Shown piece after piece: positions 41,967 through 51,341 of a DNA stretch of 64,000 nucleotides. The stretch is from Arachnia propionica (GTDB lineage: Bacteria; Actinomycetota; Actinomycetes; Propionibacteriales; Propionibacteriaceae), in NCBI RefSeq assembly GCF_003859805.1, contig NZ_RQZG01000018.1, forward strand, positions 60,254-124,253, read 5' to 3'. Position 1 is the first letter of the stretch, and each line of letters starts with the position of its first letter. The translations under genes were made by a program, and so were the position numbers. The notes beneath the pieces are model-generated. The model was not told the DNA's origin, searched no databases, and saw only the letters and a list, made by a program, of their open reading frames with translations.

Positions 41967-42245
41967 CCGCTGACAGGCAGGCGTGTCATGAAGGTGCTGC
42001 GGGGTGGGTCTCGCACACCTGAGCCGTCCGTGACGCACCCTCGTGGGAGTTCTGCAGCACTGCCCGGACACATCGAGTGGTGATGCACGGCGTGATGATG
42101 TCATGCGCACCACGGTCGGTCTCCCGTCAGTGGTCCACCGGCGGGCCAGGCGTCCTGCCGCCGCCTGCGGCGTCTCACGCTCCGCGATCCTCGGTGAGCT
42201 GACGGAGCTGGGCTGTCCCGGGGCGAGGACCCCGAGGGTCCTGGT

Positions 42246-42500
42246 GGGCGGCCACGGGCCTCAGACCGTGCCGCCCTGGAGGGCATCGTGTTCGTGTTGT
42301 CGACCGGCTGCCGGTGGTGTGACCTGCAACCACAGATGGGATGCGGTTCCGGGGTCATCTGTTGGCGTCGGTTACGTCACTGGCACGACGCAGACGTGTG
42401 GGAGCGTCTCCACCAGACCATCCTCGACGAGCTTGGCCAACGCGATGCCATCTGCTGGGAACGCCACTGCATCGATGCCGTCTCGGTGCGGGCAAGGGGC
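42246..42500 (+). pseudogene. IS5-type transposase N-terminal remnant
   Basis: The region from 41967 to 42837 has no intact gene. Within it a frame reads SDRAALEGIVFVLSTGCRW, MGCGSGVICWRRLRHWHDADVWERLHQ and WERHCIDAVSVRARG, the conserved N-terminal insertion domain and first DDE Asp of IS5-family transposases. The C-terminal two thirds are missing or unrecognisable and no terminal repeats could be matched. It separates bluB from the rhodanese gene. Confidence 0.75.
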
Positions 42501-42837
42501 TTCCCGCCGACGGCCTCGTCGGGGGGACACGCCTCCGCCTCGCCCTGCGCTCCGGTCCCACCGTCGCTGCGGCGCGGTGCAGTCCCCGATCGGTGCGTCC
42601 GCGCCCGGACGGGAGCTCTTCGCCGAGGCGCCTCCCACGCAGAGGTCGACCTGTCAGCCGTCGTCGGGCACACGCAGGTGACACACCATCACCTGGCCGC
42701 AGTTGTGCGGATGCGAGGGGCGATGCTGCTCACCCCGGGCCAGGTGTTCGCCACGTCGTGCCCAGAAGTTGTCCATCTGGGTGCCGTCGGTGCCTGATCC
42801 CCGGTGCGAGACCGGAACGCGTGGAATCATTGACCGC

Positions 42838-43212
42838 ATGGGTCTGATGGATTTCTTGAGCAAACGCTCCGGTGGGTTGAGCATCGACGACACCTTGATG
42901 GCGCTCAGCAAGGGGGCCGTGCTCATCGACGTGCGCACCCCGGGGGAGTACGAGGCCGGGCACGCGCCCGGTGCCCGCCCCATCGACCCGAAACTGCTCC
43001 ACGAGGACCCGCTGGAGGCCATCCACGGCGACGACCCGCTCGCCGAGCGTGACTCGGCGGTCGTGGTGATCTGTGACAACGGGTTCCGCTCCTCCATCGT
43101 CGCCGCGGAGCTGCGTTCCAAGGGCATCCTCGCCGAATCCGTCGCGGGTGGGCTCATCGCCTGGAACCGCGACGGCAATCCCGTGATCCCCGGCCCCTAC
43201 CGTCGCCGATGA
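42838..43212 (+). CDS. Rhodanese-domain sulfurtransferase
   Basis: A 124-residue single rhodanese domain. The N-terminal LIDVRTPGEYEAGHAPGA is the family signature, and the active-site loop is CDNGFRS with Cys79 as persulfide carrier. The N-terminus (MGLMDFLSKRSG) is slightly amphipathic but not a signal peptide. It overlaps the following SGNH hydrolase gene by 4 bp (ATGA). Likely role: thiol/persulfide transfer; substrate unknown. Confidence 0.9.
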   Translation: MGLMDFLSKRSGGLSIDDTLMALSKGAVLIDVRTPGEYEAGHAPGARPIDPKLLHEDPLEAIHGDDPLAERDSAVVVICDNGFRSSIVAAELRSKGILAESVAGGLIAWNRDGNPVIPGPYRRR

Positions 43213-43937
43213 GGACGCGCAGCGGCTGGTTGCTCGCCGGGGCGGCCGTGGTGGGAGTCGGTGTGGCACTCGGGGTGGCCCTCCGACGTGCCAGGGTGGA
43301 GCAGCAGGTGACCCATTACCCCGATCACTGGCGGCAGCGTCCCCGTTCGATGCCCGAGGACGCCATCCACCACGTGGTGCTGGGGGACTCCGCTGCCCAG
43401 GGGGTCGGTGCCTCCCACGTCGACAGGGGGTACGTGAGTCTGCTGGCGGACCGCCTGGCGGAGGCGACCGGCCGCGACGTGGTGGTCACCAATCTCTCCG
43501 TGCCGGCGGCCACCACCCGCGACCTGGTGCGCGAGCAGCTCCCGTTGCTGGCGGAGCTGCCCCGGCCCGCGGACGTGGTCACCGTCGCCATCGGTCGCAG
43601 TGACGTGGTGGAGGCAGGGAACAATCTCTACTCGTTCGAGAAGCACTTCGGTGACATCGTCGCGGCCCTGCCGGAGGGCAGTTTCGTCGCCGACGTGCCC
43701 TCGCTCAACTCTCCGCCCTGGGCGGGGCGGTCCTGCGAGTTCGCCGAGGTGGCCCGCGAGCTGGTCGCACTCCACGACCACCACCTCGTGCCCCTCCAGG
43801 AGGCCACCCGGGGCATGAGACGGTTCCACCCCGGTGACCGGGGGCACCGCATCTGGGCGGACGCGTTCTGGCTGGCCATCGAGGACTCCGGGACCCTGGA
43901 CCGACTGCGGTTTCGTGACGCTGCCGGGCTCGGGTAG
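43209..43937 (+). CDS. Membrane-anchored SGNH/GDSL hydrolase
   Basis: A 242-residue esterase/lipase-fold protein. An N-terminal hydrophobic helix (residues 7-25) works as membrane anchor or uncleaved signal. Block I is VLGDSAAQGVG with nucleophile Ser, block III is the IGRSD segment where a GND-like Asn is replaced by Arg/Ser, and block V is FHPGDRGHRIWADA with the catalytic His. The replaced block III residue makes oxyanion geometry uncertain. It is translationally coupled to the rhodanese gene. Confidence 0.85.
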   Translation: MRTRSGWLLAGAAVVGVGVALGVALRRARVEQQVTHYPDHWRQRPRSMPEDAIHHVVLGDSAAQGVGASHVDRGYVSLLADRLAEATGRDVVVTNLSVPAATTRDLVREQLPLLAELPRPADVVTVAIGRSDVVEAGNNLYSFEKHFGDIVAALPEGSFVADVPSLNSPPWAGRSCEFAEVARELVALHDHHLVPLQEATRGMRRFHPGDRGHRIWADAFWLAIEDSGTLDRLRFRDAAGLG

Positions 43938-44029
43938 AGTGTGCCCCTGATCGGCCACCCGGTCGGTCATGCCCTCCTGCCGTGGGACCCGCCCACGGCC
44001 GTCAGTCCGAAGGAGGTTGGGCAGTACCC

Positions 44030-44317
44030 ATGCGCAAGTACGAGATCATGGTCCTCGTCGATTCCGATGTCGACGAGCGTCAGGTCCCTGGCCTGGTCGA
44101 CAAGCACCTCGAGGTGATCACCGCCGGTGGCGGTGTGATCGACAACGTCGACCACTGGGGTCGTCGTCGTCTCGCCTACGACATCAACAAGAAGTCCGAG
44201 GCCACCTACGCGGTGCTGCAGGTCACCTGCACCCCCGACGTGGTCCAGGAGATGGATCGTCTCATGACCATCGACGAGAAGATCATCAGGACGAAGGTCC
44301 TGCGTCGCGACGCCTGA
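44030..44317 (+). CDS. rpsF: 30S ribosomal protein S6
   Basis: A 95-residue S6 with the standard MRKYEIMVLVDSD start, the GGVIDNVDHWGRRRLAYDINKK core and the MDRLMTIDEKIIRTKVLR end. It begins the conserved rpsF-ssb-rpsR-rplI operon. AGGAGG lies 13 nt upstream of the ATG, slightly long spacing. Confidence 0.97.
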   Translation: MRKYEIMVLVDSDVDERQVPGLVDKHLEVITAGGGVIDNVDHWGRRRLAYDINKKSEATYAVLQVTCTPDVVQEMDRLMTIDEKIIRTKVLRRDA

Positions 44318-44429
44318 GGCGTTGTCAACATCTGAGTCCAGTTCAGGCCCATCGTGACGATTCGACGATGGCCGTGCCCATAGTGGTGATGAACGAAACT
44401 CAACCCCAAGTCCGATCCCGGAGGAGAAC

Positions 44430-44990
44430 ATGGCAGGCGAAACCACGATCACGTTGGTCGGGAACCTCACAGCGGACCCCGATCTCCGCTTCACCCCGAG
44501 CGGTGCGGCTGTCGCCAGCTTCACCGTCGCCTCGACGCCCCGCACCTTCGACCGTCAGACCGGTGAATGGCGCGACGGCGACGCCATGTTCCTCAACTGC
44601 TCCGTGTGGCGCCAGTACGCCGAGCACGTGGCCGAGTCCCTCACCAAGGGGATGCGGGTCATCGTGCAGGGCCGCCTGAAGTCCCGTTCCTACGAGACCC
44701 AGCAGGGCGAGAAGCGCACGGTGTTCGAGGTTGATGTCGACGAGGTCGGTCCGTCCCTGCGCTACGCCACCGCCAAGGTGACCCGCACCCAGGGTCAGGG
44801 TGGCGGCGGCCAGTGGCAGGGGAACCAGAACCAGGGTGGCGGCTACGGCAACCAGGGGGCACCGGCTCAGCAGCCCCAGGGTGGCCCGGCCGGGGACCCG
44901 TGGGGCAGCCAGGGCGGCTACAACAACGGTGGGAACCGGGGCGGCAACGACCCCTGGAACCAACCGGCCGCCGAGGAACCCCCGTTCTGA
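44430..44990 (+). CDS. ssb: Single-stranded DNA-binding protein
   Basis: A 186-residue SSB. The OB fold occupies about residues 1-118 ([20 protein letters not shown], then [19 protein letters not shown]). A Gly/Gln/Asn-rich disordered linker with [14 protein letters not shown] repeats leads to the acidic tip EEPPF, the site that recruits replication and repair partners. It is the main replicative SSB by operon position. Confidence 0.97.
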   Translation: MAGETTITLVGNLTADPDLRFTPSGAAVASFTVASTPRTFDRQTGEWRDGDAMFLNCSVWRQYAEHVAESLTKGMRVIVQGRLKSRSYETQQGEKRTVFEVDVDEVGPSLRYATAKVTRTQGQGGGGQWQGNQNQGGGYGNQGAPAQQPQGGPAGDPWGSQGGYNNGGNRGGNDPWNQPAAEEPPF

Positions 44991-45090
44991 CCCACCCGCA
45001 CAACCGACCCGACGGGTCGGCTGGCACATTCCGCCGCGAGGCGGGCTTCCCATTGGGCCACCGGGCCCGCAACACTAGGAGAGCACCACA

Positions 45091-45330
45091 ATGGCCGGTC
45101 CACAGCGCAAGTCTGTGAACAAGAAGAAGATCATGCCGGTGAAGACCACTCGTGTGGACAACATCGACTACAAGGACATCGCGACGCTGAAGAAGTTCAT
45201 CTCCGAGCGTGGCAAGATCCGTGCCCGTCGCGTGACCGGGCTGTCCGTCCAGGACCAGCGCAAGATCGCGCTGGCCGTCAAGAACGCGCGTGAGGTGGCC
45301 CTGCTGCCCTACGCCTCGACCGCTCGCTGA
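45091..45330 (+). CDS. rpsR: 30S ribosomal protein S18
   Basis: A 79-residue S18 with [21 protein letters not shown] split motif and the [30 protein letters not shown] end. No CxxC zinc motif is visible, so it appears to be the zinc-independent (C-minus) form often induced under zinc limitation in other actinobacteria. Confidence 0.96.
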   Translation: MAGPQRKSVNKKKIMPVKTTRVDNIDYKDIATLKKFISERGKIRARRVTGLSVQDQRKIALAVKNAREVALLPYASTAR

Positions 45331-45345
45331 TCGGAGGAACAGCAG

Positions 45346-45792
45346 ATGAAGCTCATCCTGACCAGCACCGTCGACAAGCTCGGCATCGCCGGCGACATCG
45401 TCGAGGTCCGCAACGGCTACGGCCGCAACTACCTCGTCCCGCAGGGCAAGGCCATCGTCTGGTCCCGCGGCGCGGAGAAGCAGATCGAGGGCATCAAGCG
45501 CGCTCGTGACGCCCGCGAGATCCGTGGCGTGGAGCACGCCCAGGAGATCCGCGCCCAGCTGGAGGAACTCACCGTCAAGGTCTCGGCCCGGGTCTCCGAG
45601 TCCGGCTCCCTGTTCGGTGCCGTCACCGCCAACGACGTGGCCCTGGCCGTGAAGAAGGTCGGCGGCCCGGCCATCGACAAGCGCTCGGTGTCCTTCGCCA
45701 AGCCCGTCAAGACCGCAGGCAACCACACCGCGTCCATCAAGCTGCACCCCGCCGTCACCGCGCGGGTCGGCTTCGAGGTCGTCCCCGCCTGA
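45346..45792 (+). CDS. rplI: 50S ribosomal protein L9
   Basis: A 148-residue L9. The N-terminal rRNA-binding domain carries VDKLGIAGDIVEVRNGYGRNYLVPQGKA, a long connecting helix spans about 40-80, and the C-terminal domain has GSLFGAVTANDVA. It is the last gene of the operon, followed 9 bp later by a perfect hairpin. Confidence 0.97.
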   Translation: MKLILTSTVDKLGIAGDIVEVRNGYGRNYLVPQGKAIVWSRGAEKQIEGIKRARDAREIRGVEHAQEIRAQLEELTVKVSARVSESGSLFGAVTANDVALAVKKVGGPAIDKRSVSFAKPVKTAGNHTASIKLHPAVTARVGFEVVPA

Positions 45793-45800
45793 GTCGATCC

Positions 45801-45839
45801 CATGAGGCCCTCGGACCGTGACGGTCCGAGGGCCTCATG
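45801..45839 (+). terminator. Terminator of the rpsF operon
   Basis: Perfect 17-bp arms CATGAGGCCCTCGGACC and complement around GTGAC, directly after rplI. Confidence 0.8.
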
Positions 45840-45891
45840 ACGTCCTGACCCCGGTAGGCTCGGGGAGGTTTCCGATCTGTGAGGAGGACGG

Positions 45892-47563
45892 ATGGCACAC
45901 CGACTGACCGTGCTGGCCACCACCGACGTGCACGGCACCGTGCTGAACTGGGACTACTACGCCGACCGCCCGTTCACCGACCGGGAGGCCGGACTGGCCC
46001 AGCTGGCCACCGTCGTGGAGCGCCGTCGCCGTGAGCTCGGTGACGACGCCGTCGTGCTGGTCGACAACGGTGACACCATCCAGGGCACCCCGTTGAACAC
46101 CTACGTCGCACAACAGGAACCGATCACGAGGACCGGGACGACCCATCCGATGGCGGCCGCGTTCAACGTGATGGGCTACACCGCCGTCAACCTCGGCAAC
46201 CACGAGTTCAACTACGGGTTCGAGCACCTCAGCGCCTGGCAGTCGCAGCTGACGGCCCCGCTGCTCGGGACGAACGTCTCCCACCGCGACGGATCCGAGG
46301 TGGGGTTCCAGCGTTTCGTCCGGCTCGAGAGCACCCTGGGCGGGCATCCCGTCAGGGTCGGCATCCTGGGGCTCACCACCCCGGGGTCGATGGTGTGGGA
46401 CCGGCACCACCTGGAGCGCGAGGGGGTCGTGGTCGAGGACATGGTGGTGTGCGCGCAGCGGTGGGTACCGAGGCTGCGCGACGAGTTCGGCTGCGATCTC
46501 GTCGTGGTGCTCTGCCATGCCGGGATCGGGACGTCGTCGTACGCGACGGGGGCCGACATCCCGCCGGAGAACCCGGCCGCCGACATCGCCGCCGAGGTCC
46601 CGGGGATCGATCTGATGGTCATCGGCCACACGCACCAGGACGTTCCCGAACAGTTCGTCACCTGCCGTGCCACCGGTGCCCCGGTGCTGCTCACCCAGCC
46701 CCGTGCCCACGCCGCCGGACTCACCGAGACCACCCTGGAGCTGGAACGCACCGATGACGGCTGGCGGCTGCTCCACGCGAGCGCGACCGCCCACCCGGCG
46801 GCAGGTGAGCCACCACACCCCGGGGTCGTCGCGGCGGTGCAGGAGATCCATGAGCGGACCCGGCGCCACGTCAACCAGCAGGTCGCGGTCTCGCCACGCC
46901 GGATGGGAACCGAGCAGGCCACCTGGCGCGCGAGTGAGGCCATCGCCTTCGTCCAGCACGTCCAGGCCCGCACCGTCGCCGAGGCCCTGGCGGGCACCCC
47001 CGCCGCTGCCCTGCCGGTGGTCTCGCTCACCGCGCCGACCTCCCGCACCGCCGCCATCCCGCAGGGGCCGGTCAGCCTCCGCGACATCGCCGGTCTCTAC
47101 GTCTTCGACAACACCCTGGCCGCCGTCCAACTCACCGGGGCCGAGCTGCGTGCCCACCTGGAGCACGCCGCCCGCTACTACGCGGACCTGCCCGCGGGCA
47201 CCGTCTTCGACCCGGCGACGATGACCAGCGCCACCCGCGACGGCGTCACCATCTGGGACTACCAGTACGACATGGCCCACGGCGTGGACTACGAGATCGA
47301 CCCCACCCGCCCCGTCGGGCAGCGCATCACCCGCCTCACGCATCCCGACGGCCGCCTCGTCACCGACGACGACCGCTTCGCCGTCGCCCTCAACCACTAC
47401 CGACTCAGCGGGGCCGGGGGGGTACACGGCCGTGGCGCAGGCACCGGTGCTGTACAACGACATGCGTGACATCCGGCAGTTGCTGGTGGATCACGCCCTC
47501 AGGCACGGGGTCGAGGTGGATTTCCGGGAGAACTGGCGGCTCAGGGTTACCATGTCCGGGTGA
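45892..47563 (+). pseudogene. 5'-nucleotidase/2',3'-cyclic phosphodiesterase family, one +1 shift near the C-terminus
   Basis: A metallophosphatase of the UshA/CpdB family, 556 residues after removing one G from the G7 run at 47416-47422. Metal motifs are intact: TTDVHG, DNGDTIQG, NLGNHEFNYG and VIGHTHQD. The C-terminal nucleotide-binding domain follows from about residue 340. After correction the frame continues YTAVAQAPVLYNDMRDIRQLL to a TGA at 47563 that overlaps the next start by 4 bp, which supports the corrected reading. Unlike most family members it has no signal peptide, so it probably acts in the cytoplasm. Confidence 0.85.
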
Positions 47564-48888
47564 GGTCCTGGTTCACGACGGTGGAGGCCCTGTTGGTGGC
47601 CACCGGTCGTGTGCTGTGGCGCCACTGGCCCCAGCTGCTGGGCATCCACCTGCTCGGGGCCGCGGCCCGCAGTGGGTTCCTGTGGCTGGCCTTCCTCGCG
47701 TCCAAGGTGTCGGCGACGCTGGGGCTGTTCATCCTGCCGCTGGCCCCGTTGTCGGTCCTGGTGGCGCTGGTGTTCATGATGCGGGTCTGCATCGCCTCCC
47801 TGCCGGCACTGCAGGGGGAGCAGGTGGGCAACCGTCGCGCCCGGGTGGGACGGGACCTGATGCTGGCGGCCTCCGTGATGCTGCCGTTCCTGACGGTCTA
47901 CGGCATGCAGGGGCTGCTGCTGGAGGACTCCCGCACCTATGTCCACGACGTGACCCTGGATGAGTACCTCCACACGGTCGTCATGAGCGATGACCGCCTC
48001 AGCTATGCCAGCGGGTGGCTGCTGCTGGCCATGATCGCGGGTGCCCTGGTGGTCCGTCGGGTCATCGCCATCACCAGGGCGGCGAGGCGTTTTGTCGTCA
48101 TGGCTGCCGTCGCCGCCTACCTGGAGGCGCTGTGGATGGTCTCGCTGGCCAAGGCGATGAGCACGGAGCTGACGAAACTGTTCGGCTGGATCAGACGACG
48201 TGCCGTCGTCGACGCCCTGCTGCGGCAGTGGGACCTGTTCGTCTCCTGGCTGGGACCGGTGGGTGAGCTGGCGGTCGTGGTTCTCGGTTGGGTCTCCGGT
48301 TTCGTCGGGTCCGCGACGCTGCTGCTCCTGCTGCCCGTCGCCTGGCTGGCCCTGGGGGCGCACGTGTGTCAGGACCAGTTGGACGACGCCGAGCTCTCCA
48401 CGCCCTCGATGGAGGAGATCCAGCGACGGATCGGGGCCGGGGTGCGGGCCAGGACACCGGTGTCGTCCTGGGTGGAGAAGGTGGTCGTGCAGCTGCTGGA
48501 CCCGCTCATCGATCCCATCGACGAGGCCTGGACGGGGCTGAGACGGGTGTTCAGTGCGGGTGCGGTGCCGATGACGATCTTCTGCCTGGCCTTCGTCGGG
48601 TTGAACCAGCTGCAGCCCGCGGTGGCGCGGGCGGTGCACCTGCTGATGGGGCCGAGGGACGTGCTGCTCGCGGCCTCCGTCGAGCCCTACCTGGTGTTGG
48701 TGGTGCGCACGGTGTACTTCGTGGTGACGATCGCGGTGCTGGCCGCGGCGGTGAACTGCGTGGTCCTGGCCTACCCCACCAGGCCACGCCGGGCCCTCAG
48801 GGGGTCAGTGGAAAACTCAGGTACTGCGGCCGGTGCCACCACAGCCGGAACTCCTCCGGCTGCACCCCAGCGGGGAGTGCGAAGCTGA
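47560..48888 (+). CDS. Hypothetical multi-pass membrane protein
   Basis: A 442-residue protein with about seven to eight hydrophobic segments (near 20-55, 60-80, 100-115, 155-175, 180-200, 230-265, 350-370 and 385-405). A cytoplasmic-looking region around 270-345 has SMEEIQRRIGAGVRARTP. No recognised family. The GTG start overlaps the nucleotidase stop. The last 31 codons (Gly/Ala/Thr/Pro-rich) overlap the convergent gene at 48797 by 92 bp, so the true C-terminus may be shorter. Confidence 0.75.
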   Translation: MRSWFTTVEALLVATGRVLWRHWPQLLGIHLLGAAARSGFLWLAFLASKVSATLGLFILPLAPLSVLVALVFMMRVCIASLPALQGEQVGNRRARVGRDLMLAASVMLPFLTVYGMQGLLLEDSRTYVHDVTLDEYLHTVVMSDDRLSYASGWLLLAMIAGALVVRRVIAITRAARRFVVMAAVAAYLEALWMVSLAKAMSTELTKLFGWIRRRAVVDALLRQWDLFVSWLGPVGELAVVVLGWVSGFVGSATLLLLLPVAWLALGAHVCQDQLDDAELSTPSMEEIQRRIGAGVRARTPVSSWVEKVVVQLLDPLIDPIDEAWTGLRRVFSAGAVPMTIFCLAFVGLNQLQPAVARAVHLLMGPRDVLLAASVEPYLVLVVRTVYFVVTIAVLAAAVNCVVLAYPTRPRRALRGSVENSGTAAGATTAGTPPAAPQRGVRS

Positions 48889-49426
48889 AGCTCTGCTGCC
48901 AGCGTGTCGGGCGAGGTTCCTCCGCCGGCCTGATGCCGGGGCCGGTGAACTCGTGCTGCGGGCCGGGGGTCTCCGCCGGGGTGCAGGACAGGCCGTTGCC
49001 GTTCCTGGTGAGACCCACCCCGGTGTCGACGTCGATCTTTCCGGCGTGGGGGCTGTAGGACACCCCGTCGGAGAACAGCACCGTCTCGCAGTAGTACAGC
49101 ACGACATCGGGTGGGGCCTGGAACTCGGTGTCGATCTGCCACAGCACCCCACCGGGGGGCGGACGCAACCGTTGGTGCCCAACCTGCACCTCGGGCAGGC
49201 TGGAGACCTTGAGGACCGTCACGGTGACCTCCAGCTGGTGGGACTCACCGAAGTGGTCGTAGGTCTGCACCAGGTGCGCGGTGCGGTCGGTGGCCCGGAC
49301 GGGGGTGGTCAGCTCCCAGGCCAGGTGGATGTTCAGCATCCGTTGCGACGAGGCGAGCACCGCCACGACGAGGATGAGCGGCAGCGCGGCCAGCCACCAC
49401 GTGGTGCGTGGACGTCGGTTCCTCAT
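48797..49426 (-). CDS. Membrane-anchored hypothetical protein A of a four-gene set
   Basis: A 209-residue protein: basic N-terminus, one hydrophobic helix (10-28), then an extracytoplasmic beta-rich domain with a C-terminal EEFRLWWHRPQYLSFPLTP. Two Cys residues, in YYCETV and LSCTPAE, could form a disulfide. It shares its plan with the two genes upstream, which overlap by 4 bp each, so the set looks like tandem paralogues or subunits of one surface complex. Function unknown. Confidence 0.75.
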   Translation of the reverse strand: MRNRRPRTTWWLAALPLILVVAVLASSQRMLNIHLAWELTTPVRATDRTAHLVQTYDHFGESHQLEVTVTVLKVSSLPEVQVGHQRLRPPPGGVLWQIDTEFQAPPDVVLYYCETVLFSDGVSYSPHAGKIDVDTGVGLTRNGNGLSCTPAETPGPQHEFTGPGIRPAEEPRPTRWQQSFSFALPAGVQPEEFRLWWHRPQYLSFPLTP

Positions 49427-50016
49427 GCCGGCCTCGTGACGACGTTCTCCGGCAGCGTGACGGGTCCGGCGGTGGCGAGCAGTTCCTGTGCCCGGGCGGC
49501 ATCCAGATCGAGATCAACGGCGACGACGTCGTCGGGGTTGCGGACCCCGATCCGGTTGGCGGGGATGAGCAGGGTGGCACCGGCCAGGGCGTCCGGGGGC
49601 AGCTCCATGGCCAGGGAGCAGCTGAGCACGAAGCCGGGCTGCGCCGGGCCGCATCCCACCATGTTGCCCGCCTGTCTGCCGCCGTAGGTGGTGCCGTCGC
49701 TGCCCTCCAGGTGGAGGTCGGGCAGGGTGACGGCCTCCGTCGATGGGATGAACTCCAAGGTCACGACGAGCCAGATCCCGGGGGTGCGCAGCGGGGGAGT
49801 GGTCTGCTGCAGCTCGGTCGCCGCCGAGATCCCGGTGACGGTCACCGTGCCGATCCGGAACGTGGTGGGGCGTCCCAGGGTGGTCGCGATGCGGAAGGGT
49901 TCGGAGCTGATCTGGTCGACGGTGGGGGTGCGCTCGGTGAGCCTGGTCAGCACCAGCAGGGCACCGATCACCAGCAGCAGCGACAGTGCCACTCGCAGCG
50001 GGGCGGGCACTCTCAT
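49423..50016 (-). CDS. Membrane-anchored hypothetical protein B
   Basis: A 197-residue protein with an N-terminal hydrophobic helix (about 8-23) and an extracytoplasmic beta-sandwich-like domain (LVVTLEFIPSTEAVTLPDLHLEGSDG resembles DUF4352-type immunoglobulin-like folds). Two Cys in GCGPAQPGFVLSC. Both ends overlap neighbours by ATGA. ATG at 50016 selected from that overlap. Function unknown. Confidence 0.75.
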   Translation of the reverse strand: MRVPAPLRVALSLLLVIGALLVLTRLTERTPTVDQISSEPFRIATTLGRPTTFRIGTVTVTGISAATELQQTTPPLRTPGIWLVVTLEFIPSTEAVTLPDLHLEGSDGTTYGGRQAGNMVGCGPAQPGFVLSCSLAMELPPDALAGATLLIPANRIGVRNPDDVVAVDLDLDAARAQELLATAGPVTLPENVVTRPA

Positions 50017-50648
50017 GGCGCGGTCCTCTCCGTGACCGGCAGCGTCACCCGGGCCGCCGGGGTCGGGTCGAACCAGTCGTGGCCGAGGCCTCCGCTGTGC
50101 TGCCGCCAGGTGAACGACGGGAACGTCAGCGTCAGTGTCTCGGGGGCGGGGACGGAGAGGTCCTGGGCCCACAGTGCCGTGATGGGGTGTCGCAGGCCGG
50201 GTTGCAGGTACCAGGGGGTGTGGGTGTCCAGGGTGCGGAAGCTGCCGTACAGGCGCTGCCGTGCCGTGGTGGGGTCCGTGCCACGGGTCTCGATGCCCGG
50301 GGCCTCGAGGGTGGTGTCCCCGGTCAGCAGGATGGCAGGGACGGGGAAGGTCTCCTGCACCTGGAGCTCCAGCTCGACGACGAGCAGCCGTTTCCCCGCC
50401 GGGGTGAGGTAGGGGGCATCCTTGAGGGTGGTCCAGTACGCGGCGACCGGGGTGACGGCGAACGGGTGGGCGGTCACGGTCTCGCCGGGCAGGATCGTCA
50501 CGACGCGGTCGCGTTCCTGCGCGACCGGCTCCCAGCCGCCGAAGACACCGATGAGGGTGAGGGAGAGCACACAGATCACCAGGGACAGGGTGATCGGGGT
50601 GAACAGGCGGCGCACACCACGGGGTCGCGTCGCCGGTGTGCTGTCCAT
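50013..50648 (-). CDS. Membrane-anchored hypothetical protein C
   Basis: A 211-residue protein with a cytoplasmic Arg-rich start, one helix (about 19-38) and an extracytoplasmic domain with VVELELQVQETF and TLTLTFPSFTWRQHSGGL. Same architecture as proteins A and B, suggesting a co-assembling family. It lies 45 bp downstream of the 198-residue gene that begins the set. Confidence 0.75.
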   Translation of the reverse strand: MDSTPATRPRGVRRLFTPITLSLVICVLSLTLIGVFGGWEPVAQERDRVVTILPGETVTAHPFAVTPVAAYWTTLKDAPYLTPAGKRLLVVELELQVQETFPVPAILLTGDTTLEAPGIETRGTDPTTARQRLYGSFRTLDTHTPWYLQPGLRHPITALWAQDLSVPAPETLTLTFPSFTWRQHSGGLGHDWFDPTPAARVTLPVTERTAP

Positions 50649-50693
50649 GGACCTGAGTCTACGACGCCTCCGCCGTCGGCACGGGGAGGCCGC

Positions 50694-51290
50694 TCAGGCC
50701 GGGGGTGGGGTCAGGGGTTGGACGTGGAGGTCGTCGAGCAGGGCGGGGGGAAGCTCCAGCAGCTGGTGCTGGTTGAGCTCCTCCGGCATGATCCACGGGG
50801 AGAGTCCCGTGCGGGGCTGGGTGGTGCGACGCAGCCGTTCCCCGTCGCCGACCAGCCAGTTCGTCCACACCCGGGCCAGCCAGCGGGCGAGCTGCAGGGC
50901 ACGCAGCTCGGAGGTGCCGGGCCAGTGTGTGGGGGGCTCCGGGGGGGCCGGGAAGGTGGGTTCCACCAGTTTCTGGCCCTTCCGGGTGGCCGCGTGGGCG
51001 CGGATGGCCGTGACGATGGCCTCCTGGTGGGCGCGGGTGGCCTCGACGAAGCGGTCGAGGAGGTCCACCCCGGCCGCCTTCTCGACGGGCGGCTCCACGG
51101 TGGTGCTGTCGGGGGTGAGCACGACGATGCGGTCGCGGGTCAGGCCGTGGACCTTGCGCAGCCGTTCGGGGTCGTCCGCGTCGATGACCACGGCATTGGT
51201 GCTGGATGCCTCAGCCGGTTCGGTCCGGCTCACCAACCACACGGCGACCGGACCACCGGGCCGGTGGTCGAGCGCAGCAAATCCCAGCAT
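50694..51290 (-). CDS. Hypothetical soluble protein, first gene of the set
   Basis: A 198-residue protein with no membrane segment. The N-terminal part (GFAALDHRPGGPVAVWLVSRTE) looks like an alpha/beta fold; the middle is helical and the C-terminus is Pro-rich. No known family recognised. Upstream lie two 44-bp direct repeats with DnaA-box-like sequences, in what should be its promoter region. Confidence 0.7.
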   Translation of the reverse strand: MLGFAALDHRPGGPVAVWLVSRTEPAEASSTNAVVIDADDPERLRKVHGLTRDRIVVLTPDSTTVEPPVEKAAGVDLLDRFVEATRAHQEAIVTAIRAHAATRKGQKLVEPTFPAPPEPPTHWPGTSELRALQLARWLARVWTNWLVGDGERLRRTTQPRTGLSPWIMPEELNQHQLLELPPALLDDLHVQPLTPPPA

Positions 51291-51341
51291 CTTCTCTCCG
51301 ATCCCTCGAGGTGCTCACCGAAGTCTATTCAGGGTGCGTTA

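Noticed and set aside
42500..42837. Additional small genes between the IS5 remnant and rhodanese
   Set aside because: All frames here are short, Arg/Ala/Pro-rich and lack ribosome-binding sites.
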